A stretch of 64,000 nt of DNA from Dermacentor variabilis (GCF_050947875.1 NC_134570.1:241606584-241670583), one strand, 5' to 3'. Shown: positions 43,960 to 56,179, numbered from the stretch's first letter. The notes: generated by a model from the sequence alone, not told the origin. Numbers and translations: made by a program.

Positions 43960-44800
43960 TTAGTTACAAGTTGAGTTACTGAAGTGCCTGGAATAATAAG
44001 AATTAAAAACATAGTTTCGTCAGCCTCAAAAAGACTATTGTTACTTCGGCAACGTCTGAAGCACTGTACGAGCAAGAGAAAACTAGTTGGTTATACTTCC
44101 CTGGTGCGTCCTCTACTTGAATATGGTGATGTCGTTTGGGACCCGCACACTACGACTGATACAGATAAGCTGGAAAAAGTACAAGAAAGAGCACCCAGGT
44201 TTAGTTTTAATGCCTAGGAAGACAAGTGTCACTATCTGATCTCCGTTCAAGGTCTGGTCTTCCAACACTGGAGAAACACCATAAGCTACACCGTCTGAAG
44301 ATGCCTTACACGATAGTCAACGGCCGAACTACAAAGAATTTTGACAAATACTTACAGTTTAACACGTATAGAAGTACCCGCGGAAAGCACGAACTTACGC
44401 TTATTGTACCCCAGGCTAGAACTATCGCTTATCAATTTTCAGTTTTTCCTAGAACGACAAGAGAATGGAACAGGCCTCCACAAGAGGGAACGAACAAGCG
44501 TACTGTCAAGTCTTTCTTATCGGCTATTTCTCAATTGTGAGCGAAGCACGCAATTCCTTTCGTACCAAATTTTTATTAACTCGTGTCTTTAGTTTTAGAG
44601 ATATTGTTCTGCGCAGTAGCGTACAAGTATGGTCTGTGTTGCACTGTGTATGAGCTTGCTGTGTTCGAATTTTATTTCGACATTTTTTTTTTTTGCTTGT
44701 ACAGTATCCCTCTTTATTTTCTATCTACCACTCCTGCTTTGGCTGCCAAAAAGCAGCTGACAGTATTTTTAAATAAAAATAAATAAAAATAATTAGAAAT
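43960..44800 (+). mobile_element. 5'-truncated LINE (CR1/Jockey-like), RT C-terminus and tail
   Basis: The RT thumb and C-terminal blocks are LVRPLLEYGDVVWDPHT, KLEKVQERAPRFSF, then after a stop LSDLRSRSGLPTLEKHHKL, then RTTREWNRPP. A 3' region with a TAAA-rich tail follows (44770-44800). Only the last third of the ORF remains. Confidence 0.8.
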
Positions 44801-47083
44801 CACTGATTACCGCACGCCAAAACGCAGAATCGTAAACTTTACAGACCAGCCACGTGAGCGCGACTTTGGCAAAATTCCTGGAAACCCGGAAGTAGAAAGC
44901 TGAAGTATTTACGTCACTAATAACGTCACACACAAAACGTGACATGATATTTAACAGGCTAATTAATGGAAACAGTTGCCTGGCATAGACTGAACATCTG
45001 CACAGCAGCACGGCTCTGACGTCAATCCCACCTCTTTCGCTTCTCCTCTTCCGCTCGCTCGCTTGCTCGTCACAGCTGCGCACGCACGCTCGTTACAGGC
45101 TCTGACGTCAGCACCGGCGTGCGCCGCTCGCTAGGGGTCTACGCCCCACCAGATGGCGCGCTTCCTTCTAGCCCTTCCTCGCTCCTCGCCCGCATATCGG
45201 GCCAAGGGAAAGCTCGCTTAACCGAAAGAACACCAACGCCGACGTGCGAGTGCCACTAAGAAGTCAAAGATTAGGATCGCGTACCTTATCTCTATTTTTT
45301 TCGTTGCTGTTGGCCTCTAATAACGTCCACAGAACTCGCATGTCGTCTTACATATACCTTGGCGCGCATCTATCCCCCCTATTTTGATTCAGGAATAATA
45401 AAAATACCATTGCAGCTCGTGCATTCCCCACAATCGACTACCTTAAAAGGCAACCTTCATGATCCCCCTGCTCTCCTTCGACCCGACTACTCACTTATCT
45501 AACATTTCTTTATCGTAAACTTGAATATGCGTCACCCATTAGTTCAACAGCCAGTATTATCTGATAACGGCCCTGAATCTTCTCAGAATACTGCCACTTG
45601 CTTTATTGCCAGTGATTACAGCCCTCAGCTAAGGTCCCTCTATAATAAGGTAGCGACATCTGCCGCGCGCGCCATTTAGGAAGTTCCTGTAGCAGACGGT
45701 GCCCAAGCTAAACTGCGGCGCCGCGGCATTCGTGAGGTGAAAAAATATCTGCACATGCGGGAAAATAAAACGCTGCTATTGCCTGAATGTGGTGAAAAAC
45801 AAAAGAACGACCCCAACTGCTAGATCTAGTCCTTTAATTTCAAATTAGCGCTGAAAGAAAAACGCTCAAGATAGCGAGCGGAATGAGTGCTTGATCGCCA
45901 CGATTCCGCATGTTTCCCTTTCGTTCATTTGCGCTCAATCACCGTGCGAGCCTTGGTGATTGCTTGCGCTTAATCGCGTTTGCTCTGTGAATTTTTTTGC
46001 TTGTAAGTGTGCTGGGTACACATAGCGGTTACTTTGAACAAATAATTCTTGTATAAAAGGCTGACAGTCGCTTGGACCGAAAAACTTTCGACATAACGTC
46101 GCTGAAACGTGCGACCCTCGCGGCGACTAAACAACATCCTGTGTGTGGCTGGAAACGAGTGCGCCAACAGCCTTCTTTCCGCTGAGTGTGTCTGTCGTGT
46201 AGCGATTACACGACGACTGTTGTGTTTTGTGGCTCAGCGACGAGCCAGGGCATCTGTCCTGACATTCTGAAGCGGCGGTATGGATCGTGTCAGCGAGTCT
46301 CCTCGATCGTGTTCGGGCTGCCAGCGCGATCTAATCTCGCGGCACACCAACATCGAGCGTAGTGTGTGCGCGTGTGTGAATGCGGTTGACTGTTCTCGTG
46401 AACCGTGCGACGTTTCCACGTAAACTTGAATCATTAGGCGCATCCTTGTGTTTATGGCTTTTCGCCTCCGTGCACCGCTAAAGCCCCGTAAGAATTAGGG
46501 CGCCGTTGTACGAAACGCACGCGGATTGGCCCAGCTATTACTGCACTGTGTTTTGCTGGCAATCCGTGTATCGCTTGTGGCGTTTTTCTTATGTTAATTT
46601 GCAGTCGTGTGTTTTTCATCAGTAAAATGGCATCGCTGATTACTGAAACACCTTCGAGTGTAAGGGAAACTTGGAAGGAACGAGCTCGCAACTGTATGTA
46701 ATGTACTTTGACATATAGTATTATATTTTATTATTGGATGGCTCGTAGCAGTGGTTATGCAGTATTTGTTTTTAAAACCAGAGTAATGCAGGCACTTAGG
46801 AATATATTTATTTACATATGCAATGCACATAATACGATTAGGATATGCAGAGTTGGAAATGACTTTTCGACATCTTGTAAAGCGCAGTTAACAACGCGCG
46901 CACAAACACAGCAAAGTGTAAAAGTAGAATTCGCTGCTGAAATTTGTGATTTTTTATCGCACGTAACACAATGCGGATGATTGTCAGCGAGTTAATGCGC
47001 TTCTACCTCACTATTTACTTGCATGCCAGGTCATATATAGTGCACTTGCTAAGTCAACGGGCTTATAATGCACTAAAATCAAT
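44801..47083. other. Intron stretch, no gene recognised
   Basis: Short frames on both strands have no domain likeness. The part around 45090-45180 (tctgacgtcag, cgctcgc) is GC-rich. Nothing here can be named. Confidence 0.5.
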
Positions 47084-47217
47084 AATCTCCACATGCTTCG
47101 GCCGTCAACATTCATGTGCGCGAATGAAATACTATCGCAGCTCTGCACACAATCTCCACAAACTTCGGCCGTCAACATTCATGCGCGCGAATGAAATACT
47201 ATCGCAGCTTTGCACAC
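47084..47217. repeat. 67-bp tandem duplication
   Basis: aatctccaca at 47084 recurs at 47151 with the same following sequence (cttcggccgtcaacattcat). The two copies differ at only a few positions. Confidence 0.9.
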
Positions 47218-47807
47218 ACACATGTGTATACTTTCTCTCGCACCTTCGTATCGCTCTACGTTACTTTCCTCGCATAGTCGTGCAGTTACCGACGGTTCAA
47301 GTTCCTTCCGTCCCCCCCCCACCCCCCCCCAATTCTGTGCAACCATACTTTTCTTCTGGTTAGGTTCTGGTTGCCGCGCGAGATGCAAAATAACTTCTTG
47401 CCATCCTTCGTCCCGTTTCGGCACCCAACCGTAGAGCAACAAGGCATTTCAGCCCTCCCGGAACGAAATTATCGCAGCAATGTGAATAGCACAACAGGCG
47501 AAACGCGCGCACTTCGCCCGGCGCGCAGGAACTTTCATGGCGGCAAAGGGGCGGAGCAAGGTCACATGTCACCGATCAGCCTATCGCTGGCGTCGTCGGC
47601 TGGACGAAAGCCTTTCTCGACTTTGAAAATATTGAGGGACTTTACCCTCAGCGACTGTGATAACGTATTAAACACTAAATCATCACATTACAACCATCAA
47701 TGGATTCCCTCAAGAAGATTGCTATTCTCTGCCTACTTTACAAGATATCACCCAGTCATCATTGCTATCTTCCAACACCGCTATCTCTTTGCCAACCACT
47801 GCGAACA
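47218..47807. other. Sequence left of RTE copy 2, no gene
   Basis: A C run lies at about 47313-47330. The 207-codon frame at 47371-47994 is a chance fusion of this sequence with the first RTE codons. Confidence 0.5.
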
Positions 47808-48583
47808 AGGAAGAAAGAACAGTCTAGAGGAATTTGAAATCCCACAAGTAACGCCGGAAGAAGTAAAGAAAGCTTTGGGGGCTATGCAAAGGGGGAAGGC
47901 AGCTGGGGAGGATCAGGTAACAGAAGATTTGTTGAAGGATGGCGGGCAGATTGTTCTAGAAAAACTGCCACCCTGTATACGCAATGCCTCATGACCTCGA
48001 GCTTACCGGAATCTTGGAAGAACGCTAACATAATCCTAATTCATAAGACAGGGGACGCCAAAAACTTGAAAAATTATAGACCAATCAGCTTACTGTCCGT
48101 TGCCTACAAAGTATTTACTAAAGTAATCGCAAATAGAATCAGGAACACCTTAGACTTTGTCAACCAAAGGACCAGGCAGGATTCCGTAAAGGCTACTCAG
48201 CAATGCACCATATTCACACTATCAATCAGGTGATAGAGAAATGTGCGGAATATAACTATCCCTTATATATAGCATTCATTGATTACAAGAAAGCGTTTGA
48301 TTCAGTAGAAATCTCAGCAGTGATAGAGGCATTACGGAATCAGGGTGTAGACGAGCCGTATGTAAAAATACTGAAAGATATCTATAGCGGCTCCACATCC
48401 GCCGTAGTCCTCCATAAAGAAAGCAACAAAATCCAAATAAAGAAAGGTGTCAGGCAGGGAGATACGATCTCTCCAATGCTATTCACAGCGTGTTTACAGG
48501 AGGTATTCAGAGACCTGGATTGGGAAGAATTGGGGATAAGAGTTAATGGAGGATACCTTAGTAACTTGCGATTGGCTGATGAT
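47808..48583 (+). pseudogene. RTE reverse transcriptase, first half
   Basis: Blocks: [20 protein letters not shown], then after a shift [20 protein letters not shown] and [11 protein letters not shown]. After another shift come [52 protein letters not shown] and NLRLADD (FADD changed to LADD). It is cut immediately after the catalytic Asp pair. Confidence 0.88.
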
Positions 48584-49110
48584 GCCTTCATGATGGCGTC
48601 GTCTGTCGACAAGTTTCTAAAGACCAGACGATTGAATGCATCGTCCGTGATGCCTTTGATAATGTGTCCAAGCTTGTCCGCCTCTGGCATGGACGTGTCG
48701 ATTTTATGAGAGGGCTATAGGCCGTCCTGAATGTAGGAGACTTACGTCTCGGTAGCATTTCGGGCGCGTGTGGCGAGTTGTTTCTTGGCGACTAGTTGTC
48801 GACCGGCCGGATTGCCAAAAACGTCGGACAGCTTTTCTTTGGACAAGTCCCAGCTGGTTAGCTCTTCCTCGTGTGTGTAAAACCATGTTAGCGGTGTTCC
48901 GTCGAGGTAGAACACGACATTGGTAAGCATTATGGTCGGATCCCTCCTACTCCCCTTGCTGACCCGCTCACACACCTTCAACCATTCTTCTACGTCAACA
49001 CCATCCAGGCCAGTGAACTTGCCAGTGTCTTGTGGGTGAGGCAAAGCAACGCACTGGTTACGCGTAGTCGGCATTGCAGCTACAGAGGCGGTGCCTTCCA
49101 CTGGAAGCAT
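48584..49110 (-). pseudogene. Ty3 gag, truncated
   Basis: ATG at 49110 (MLPVEGTASV). Capsid blocks follow: VEEWLKVCERVSKGSRRDPT, MLTNVVFYLDGTPLTWFYTH and KLSDVFGNPAGRQLVAKKQL, then in another frame EADKLGHIIKGITDDAFNRL and VFRNLST. It ends at the RTE junction. One frameshift lies near 48742. Confidence 0.84.
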
Positions 49111-49182
49111 GGTCCCAGGATGGGTGAGACGTCCGCTGCGGAGTTCCGTGGCGAGGATGCATACCCCGCACGTCCACCAAAA

Positions 49183-49316
49183 TGTCACGGGTATAAAACT
49201 ATTTACAAGATGTATTTACAAGGCGCATATAAACAGCAGCCGAGAACCCCGAGAGGCTGTTGCCACTTCGTCGCCTTCACCATCGACGACCTTGTCCTCT
49301 TTTTCCCAACGTAACA
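49183..49316 (-). repeat. LTR of the truncated Ty3 element
   Basis: 134 bp on the minus strand from TGTTACGTTGGG to CCGTGACA. The length equals the LTRs of the 3.3 kb element, and the first six bases are shared. Confidence 0.8.
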
Positions 49317-50067
49317 ATATTGCCTTGCTCAGTAACTCAGGGGACCAGTTGCAATGCATGCTCACTGATCTGGAGAGGCAAAGCAGAAGAGTGAGTCTAA
49401 AGATTAATCTGCAGAAAAGTAAAGTAATGTTTAACAGTCTCGGAAGAGAACAGCAGTTTACGATAGGTAGCGAGGCATTGGAAGTGGGAAGGGAATACAT
49501 ATACTTAGGGCAGGTAGTGACCGCGGATCCGGATCGTGAGACTGAAATAATCAGAAGAATAAGAACGGGCTAGGGTGCGCTTGGCAGGCATTCTCAGATC
49601 ATGAACAGGAGGTTGCCATTGTCCCTCTTGAGAAAAGTGTATAATAGCTGTGTCTTACCAGTACTCACCTACGGGGCAGAAACCTTACGAAACGGGTTCT
49701 ACTTAAATTGAGGACGACGCAACGAGATATGGAAAGAAGAATTATAGGTGTAACGTTAAAGGATAAGAAAACAGCAGATTGGGTGAGGGAACAAACGCGA
49801 GTTAATGACATCTTTAATGACATCTTAGTTGAAATCAAGAAAAAGAAATGGGCATGGGCAGGGCATGTAATGTGGAGTGAAGATAATGGATGGACATTAA
49901 GGGTTGCGGACTGGATTCCAAGAGAAAGGAAGCGTAGCAGGGGGCGGCAGAAAATTAGGTGGGCGGATAAGATTAAGAAGTTTGCAGGGACGACATGGCC
50001 ACAATTAGTACATGACCGGGGTAGTTGGAGAAGTATGGGAGAGGCTTTTGCCCTGCAGTGGGCATAA
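49317..50067 (+). pseudogene. RTE reverse transcriptase, second half
   Basis: Continues the LADD block as IALLSNSGDQLQCMLTDLER, then VMFNSLGREQQFTIG and EYIYLGQVVTADPDRETEII. It stops at TAG 49571-49573. The C-terminal end (MERRIIGVTLKDKKTADWVR, GRQKIRWADKIKKFAGTTWP) follows in another frame to 50067. Confidence 0.88.
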
Positions 50068-50085
50068 CCAGGCTGATAATGATGA

Positions 50086-51054
50086 TGACGAACGCCTGAC
50101 CGTCTCCCCATAAATCGTAGTTTCCGGTACACTTTAGAAGCACCAACGCTTTCCAACTATAAGGCCTTCCTCGCGCCTTTGAACCGATGATTGGTCTTCT
50201 TGACAATGTGGCTAAAATCCGAGCCTTTGCAAGTTGTCTACGTGAGTAAAGTGCCTTTTCTATAGGCATTTGTCTTCATTGTTGTTTTCTACGTACTAAC
50301 TTATACCTAAGCAACTCCTGTATAACTTGGGCGTGTTTCAGCACTTGCATGTACCTTTTGTTTGCCAGTGTGCGCGTGTGTGTGCGTTCTTTTACAATTG
50401 TTTTTCACTCGTTAACTAAAGCATATAACTTTGCCTAATTCCAAAATGCATTTCATACCGTTTTGCTTATGCAGGTTTCGTTGCACTGTGTCTGCACCAC
50501 GCTTCCACTGTTATGTCGTTTACCCGTCCTCTCCTCCCGATTTCCTCCTTCACGTCCAGCATGCATGCGAAGCTCGGGAGTAAATCGCGACGAACCGTAA
50601 CGTTCGTCATTTTGCCATTGGCGCACAAAGGCCGCACCATTTCGATCAGTCTTGTGTCGGTAGCATGAGATGTTTGTTCAGATACGGTGCCTGTTCTTCA
50701 ATGGTCGTTGTTCCTACAGGTGACTATTTACATGAGACGGCGCATAAGCCGGTCGTATATTGTAACGGTTGAGGCTAATTGGCACGCAGGAAGTGTGAAA
50801 ACAGTGTATGTCCCACTATGTGCAAAAAACGTGACGGCTGACGAACAACACGCGCACAAGTTGGACCAGCGGTCGTGTTCCTCCCGCGCGCCTTCTTGGT
50901 CACCGTGCCGCATTGCTTCGTATAACAGGACACCCGGTTGCACCGTCGCGACAGCTGCAGTCCGTGGCGACGGTTCGACGACGCCTTTGCAAAGCCACCC
51001 TCTGTCGGATCTGCCGTTGGACATGCAACAACGGCACTGATCGGCCGCCCTCAC
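50086..51054. other. Helicase intron sequence, nothing recognised
   Basis: No repeat or domain that I can name. The donor of the helicase exon is at 51054/51053. Confidence 0.5.
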
Positions 51055-51205
51055 CACGAGCGCTGGCTTTCCGGCCGAGTGCGCGCTGACGACCGCCGCC
51101 AGCTTGTAGGAGAGCGCCATGTCGAAGCGGAAGTCGCCGCCGCCGCCGCACGGGTAGCCCAGCACCACGCGCCGCAGGGGCACCGGGCGGGCGCTGGCCG
51201 GGAAC
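51055..51205 (-). CDS. HFM1: HFM1/MER3-like DNA helicase, start of second RecA-like domain
   Basis: This is a 151-bp exon with acceptor CCCAGCAG|G at 51206/51205 and donor CTCGTG|GTGAGG at 51055/51054. It has one leading base, then 50 codons: FPASARPVPLRRVVLGYPCG, GGGDFRFDMALSYKLAAVVS and AHSAGKPALV. The RPVxLxxVVLGYPC pattern, followed by F.FD..L.Y, is what HFM1/MER3 has between motifs III and IV. It ends on a codon boundary, and the next exon (25893) starts FCSTRKG. The leading G completes AG from the exon at 59281 to give Arg. The frame is undamaged. The glycine run GGGG replaces a serine-rich loop. Confidence 0.9.
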
Positions 51206-52339
51206 CTGCTGGGAGGGGTGGCGGCTCGGTCGGTTCGCCTCCCGTCTTGGAGGTCAACGACAGATAGGGACGGGGAACGTGTACGTAAAACGACGCTTCG
51301 ATGAAGGTGACCGGGAAGTGGGGCCTATAGCCCTTATGCGCTATGCCCGGCGCTGTGCTGCATAACAACTTCCTGCAGAAATTCTCTGCATAAAATGTAT
51401 ACGCTCATCTCTAAGGAACAGTGGTGCTTTAATAGGATGATGAATACCGCAGATTCTTTCATGTACGTTACGTTACGGTGCGTGGCGCTGGCGGTTCTTG
51501 GCCACCGTGTGCGGCACAAGCGGTACAACGTTGCGTGTCTTGCTTTCCTGCGCGCACACGTGTCACCACTCGACAAGCATCGTCAGTCGACTTCGTCCTC
51601 GTGACACGCACTGCGATATAGCCGCCTCTCACTGTGTATCCGCCTGATTTGGTGCTTGCATTTCGGCATAGCTTCTGAGCAATGTTGTGCACCGACGCAC
51701 AAATTGCGTCAAGTTGGGGCGTTTGAGCTGGGTAAACATAAACATTTCATGAAATTACACGTGACCTATGGCATGGAACAAAATTGTACGCATTGCGGTT
51801 ACTTGCAAAACATTTTATTAACCGCTTCAATAAGCTTCGCTTCAAATAGATTGCGACGCGCCCGTTGGATCTGCGCGTATTTGTTTGTCTTTCTTCAAAA
51901 GCAGTCTTGCTCTGCGCTCCTCTGCCTTCTAAACAGGCCATGTCACCCGGCATTACCTCATTTGCAGTTTTACCGTGCGCCTCCAGCACCTATCGAACCA
52001 CCAACTTTACCGCCCCAACAAGACCTCTGATTTTAAACACATAATGGTATCTGCAAACGTTAGCGCTGGCACCATTACACTTTCCCAGATTCGTCGTATT
52101 TAGGCCCAATAGCGAATACATAGATGCATGGATACTAGAAGCGTCCCCTCTGAAACGGGGCGGTGGGCAGCGCAGCTTAAGCTCTTGTTATTATTTTGTC
52201 TAATGACCTACATATATTTTTTTCCAAAAATACAGCTTCCCAGCATCAAATTTGCTGAACCACTATTAGAAACGCTGTTTTTGCACGCTTTTGTTTTTTG
52301 TCGTTCCCCTACTTTTCTTCCACCAATCTTCCAATCGCC
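51206..52339. other. Helicase intron, short LINE-like piece and no other gene
   Basis: A minus-strand piece near 52030-52110 reads VMVPALTF, resembling a LINE RT C-terminal block. The rest is not recognised. Confidence 0.4.
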
Positions 52340-53100
52340 TCTTACTAACCTCTATTGCGGACATGTTTAATTTTCCCCCTGCTCTCGCTGAACACAACGG
52401 CTTCAAAAAGGCAGGTGGTGCCTAAATCGACCGCTGGGCAGACGTCTTCACATTCTAATAAAACTTCCTCCACAGATTCCCTAGCTTTACCGCAGCAAGC
52501 ATATGCTTCTTCTTCCTTCTTATATCTCGATTTTAGGTGCGTGTTCTAAGGCATGCTGATCTCCCTTCGAAAAGTAGTGAGCTTCCCTTTGAGTTATCAT
52601 AAATGGTTTCTTTCCTGAAGTCGTTTTTTCCTCTTAAGTAGTTACTCATGGCAGGTTTCCTTTGCATTGCCGCCACCCATGAGATTATTTCAGTCTCTCT
52701 GACTTTCCGCTTGACGTTCTTTGTTGCTGTGTTGCTCACCCTACAGGCCGCATACTTGCTAGTAAGCTTCTTAGTGCTTTTCCTCCACCGTGTATCAATG
52801 TTTTTCCTGTACAGATACCTCAACACTCTCACTGACCACTTACTTTCCTCCACATTCCTCAGCCGTTCTTCGGGATCAATCTCACTGCGAGCTTCTCCTA
52901 CACTTCTAAAGCTTGTCCAGCCCACCCTGCGCAGCTTAGTTCGCAGTCTTTCCGTGAGCGCCCAAAGCGATGTGTCCCACTGACCTTTGGTTGCCATCGA
53001 GTCCTGACTGTACGCCTGGCTTGAAGCAAACAATAAACGTAACTCTTGGAACACCTTTGGAGAATATCCGCAACCAGCGCCCCTCGCGGCCATGAGCTGC
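52340..53100 (-). pseudogene. LINE ORF2 C-terminal region
   Basis: On the minus strand the order is KGQWDTSLWALTERLRTKLR, then ESKWSVRVLRYLYRKNIDTR and RETEIISWVAAMQRKPAMSN. LRTRT, a stop and then YACCGKARESVEEVLLECED follow. This is the basic C-terminus with a Cys/His motif known from several LINE families. It is similar in layout to 16470-17030 but not identical. Only this 3' portion remains. Confidence 0.7.
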
Positions 53101-53534
53101 AAACGTGCGTGTTTTCCCGAAGCGTCTTTCGTGAATCGCGCAGGCGCTGACGAGGCGCACGTCGCGGAATTGGTGTCACTCTCCTGTCGTCGCCTTCCTC
53201 TTTTTTGGGAAACTTCGGGCGGGCGAGCACGTTGTCTCTGTTCCGCCAGCTCTAGTCAAAGATCGCAACGCGCGCAAGACGAGCCGTAACGAACTCACGA
53301 GTAGTGCTTGGCGTCCGGTCCCAACCAGGCGGCAAGCTGCGAGTACATGAAAACAAAATGTGTGAAGCGACGTTTGCATGCGTTTCACAACGCGCGTCCC
53401 TCTTCGTGGCAGCCATTTAATTATGCTGAGGCACGAACGCAAAGAATGCAGCCACTCAAGTGCACTTAACGCAGCTTCAAGATGGAGGCCGACAGATGGA
53501 AATACACTGTGGAATAAAATTTACATCAACAGGG
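53101..53534. other. Short stretch without recognised content
   Basis: Nothing that I can name. Frames are GC-driven. Confidence 0.4.
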
Positions 53535-53880
53535 GTGCCTCAGATTTTAGTCGAATAGGCGGCCTTTTCATCCTCGCCGGGTATCATCTGACGGGTTAGT
53601 TCGGTGACCTCACAGAGTGTCGGTCACGGCTATCTGCAGATGGAATAATAGTAGAATTATTAACTTACATGGCGCCACTGTCGGTGACAGCAAATAGCAG
53701 CCTAACAGTAACGTTATTATTGTGACGCCACCTGGTGTCGCTGTCGGCGGCAGCTATTTGCATATATGAGCGACGGCGACACCACGTGACGTGACTACGG
53801 ACTCATTAAAATTAACCCGCCGAGGAGTCCGCCTTTGATAAAGATAGGTCCGCCTATCGAAGCCAGCCAGTATGAGGCAC
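53535..53880. repeat. MITE-like repeat with imperfect terminal inverted repeats
   Basis: The left end gtgcctcagattttagtcg is mirrored by tatgaggcac at the right end. Further inside, aggcggcc and ctcgccgggt on the left pair with aacccgccgaggagtccgcc on the right. Length is about 346 bp with no frame. Target duplication is uncertain. Confidence 0.5.
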
Positions 53881-54732
53881 TTTATGCCCGTTATACAACA
53901 TTTAACACAGCTTGAATTCGCACGCCCCTCGTTCACGGCTTGCTCACCGACAAACGAAGCGACGGGATCCCATCAGGCAGCACAGCGTCGCTCATCCCTC
54001 CGCCATGGTGACCCAATCATAGGCGCCCACAACGGCGGGGGCTCCGCCCGCGTGGGGCTGAGCCCCCCCCCCCCTCCACACGCACTTAACGTGTAATTTC
54101 CAGAGTTTTGTCACCCACATAATTTGAGGTTTCTTTTGACTTGCCTCGACCTTTTCACTTAATATTTTATTTTGGCTAATAGCTTACTGCATCAGTGTCG
54201 GCGTGGACGTACACGGATTTTAATTATTACTTTGCTTTATCTCTGCAAATCCTCACAATAGAAGAACAAGCGCATTAGAAGCACCAGCGGCGTTTGCCTC
54301 ATTCGTATTTGCTTACTTGAACATTGTTTTAAATTTCCACTGTAAAGACCATGCACATGCGCAGTATATTTAAATACTTACACAGGACAAAGTTTATTAT
54401 ATTTTTCAAGAGAAGGAGGTAGCTGATTAACAATTATGTTTAAAGGTATGGATAGCTTATGCCTAGAGAATGAATATGTTGCTGTGTACTCACCTCCCTT
54501 CAAAATACATTGCGTGCTTTTTTGAGCCTGAAAATCACCTGTAGACTTTAATGACCTCTTCGGCAGGTGTAATCAACGGCGTGTGAAATGCACATGAATG
54601 ATATGTCTCAAGATCGATTCTCTTTCCAGTAAGCAAAGCTAAAGAGTCATTAAAAACAAAACACTTCTAATAATTTACAACATTTATTAGGGATAGAAAC
54701 ATCGTCACTTGCATGCAGAGGTCATAATTATA
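53881..54732. other. AT-rich stretch, nothing recognised
   Basis: No gene. Contains a run of C at about 54064-54074. Confidence 0.5.
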
Positions 54733-55269
54733 CGCAGGGCGTCCCAATTAACTATCATGCACCAATATATTAAAAAAGGAATGCGTTACTCGAAGATCTA
54801 GTGCATATTGTTTGCAGTACAGTGGAGTAGCTGCCAGTAATTTTTATTCCTGAGCTTTAATTAGGCAATTGTAATTAATTATGAAACTTGAGACGTAGTA
54901 TTATAGTTATCATAGTGTCAACGAGGCATTTGAATGCACAGCCAAGGGACATCTAACTGCGGTATTTTCAGCGACGTACTAATAGCGTACATATTTTTTT
55001 CGACTGATAAATAAACTCTGCGAATTATGGCAAATACCACGTGACTGCGCTCCCACCCGCATCATAAAGCAGCGCCCTCGAACAGGCTCCTTCTGAGATG
55101 GCCAGAACAAAATGAAGGGAATAAAGAAAAAAATCGCCTCCCAAGCACCCCGTACAGATGGCTAACCAGTGAAGCTGAAACGTGCAGCCCCGGTGTTTAT
55201 CACTGGATTAATCCCGACGGTTCATTAAACGACGGCTTGGTAGGCTGCCGGATCTTCGGTACGCAGTTG

Positions 55270-55572
55270 CTACTTGCGCTCGGCTGCACGAGCTTGTTCT
55301 TGTGCCCGGGCTGCAGCATCGGGACGGCGTAGACGAGCTCGTTCCCGGTTCTGCTCGCGGCCTTGCTGATCGAAAGCTGCCTGCTCCTCAAGAGTGCATA
55401 TGACGCGTGGCCTACACCTGTCGGAACCTGAGAGAAACTGCTGCGCACCCGCTCGGCTGCAACGGAGAGCAACGACGTCGCTGCTGGTGCAGCCAATCAC
55501 GTGCTTCTCTTTCACTTTTTCTTCGTGCACTCGCGTGGGGTTGCGCCGGAGGTGTTCTCGGCGTACAGGCAA
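55270..55572 (-). pseudogene. RTPEE/arginine-rich repeat-protein fragment
   Basis: The minus strand reads CTLEEQAAFDQQGREQNRER and then ARLRRPDAAARAQEQARAAE. The layout (xTxEEQxAF followed by RE...R.RR.D) is that of the fragments at 608-916 and 43256-43696. No start or partner exon was found. Confidence 0.45.
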
Positions 55573-55908
55573 CAGACGGACGGACGAATCGGCAACCCAT
55601 GTACAGCTTCGCTGTAAAGCATCGCTATCCAGTTAGTGCCTCATCTGCCGCGCCTCGGCCGAAGCAACACGTCGCGTTTGGTTTTAGTTGGAAACAAGCA
55701 CAGATAGCTGTTTTCTTAGCGTCGATAAAGTTCACGGATGCTTCTTTCTTTTGCCGCAACACCTATCACCACAAAAGTCAATTGACAACGTCAGTGCAAA
55801 TGTTTAAAGGTGCGTTTTGTTTCGTCCCAGTCGCCATGCCATTCTATAATTAGCAGAAGGTAAAAATGATCCTTGCCTTGGGAGCTGCAAGGATCAAGGA
55901 TCAAGGGA

Positions 55909-55998
55909 TGTGTAGCTGCAGAAGGAAACCTATCCGAACACATCCTCTGGGCAGCAGCTTAGGCAGCAGTGTTTAACGGCGCTTACGAATTCATAGAT
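55909..55998. repeat. 90-bp direct repeat, first copy
   Basis: Starts tgtgtagctgcagaaggaaa and ends gaattcatagat. By eye it is identical to 56945-57034. It encodes the end of the transposase (EGNLSEHILWAAA) in the second copy's context. Confidence 0.9.
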
Positions 55999-56179
55999 TC
56001 TTGTTGTCATCAACAAGAAGAACGCCCCAAATATACATCAGTCATGGAAGTGTGGCGGTAGACCAAACGTATCGACTATCATCAGAAATGACGAAAAGCG
56101 GAGACAAAACAGCAGCTTCAAGAAATAGCGGCGTAGGACTCCATCTTTGAGTCCTAGCACGGATGTTCTAGCATTTATT

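Larger units (their letters stand above)
48584..49316 (-). mobile_element. Truncated Ty3-type element (5' LTR plus gag) inside the RTE
   Basis: Read on the minus strand: LTR 49316-49183, TTTTGGTGGACG, then gag to 48584, where RTE sequence resumes in the middle of the RT. The right border keeps a full ATAT (49317-49320) of the RTE target. The left border has lost two bases of it. The simplest reading is a full insertion with an ATAT duplication, as at 3299-10690, followed by a deletion of the element's 3' part. A truncated insertion is the alternative. Confidence 0.82.
47808..50085 (+). mobile_element. RTE-type LINE family A, copy 2 (5'-truncated, split)
   Basis: It starts within the linker ([20 protein letters not shown]). 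The left RT part is 47808-48583 and the right part 49317-50085. A Ty3 fragment lies between. The end is ggctgataatgatgatgacg. It is nearly identical to copy 1 (19.2-22.6 kb) but keeps the [13 protein letters not shown] block lost there. A frameshift near 47980 and a stop at 49571-49573 inactivate it. Confidence 0.9.

Noticed and set aside
47371..47994. 207-codon frame fused to RTE sequence
   Set aside because: The first two thirds have no likeness. The last third is RTE linker and RT. A chance fusion at a truncation point.
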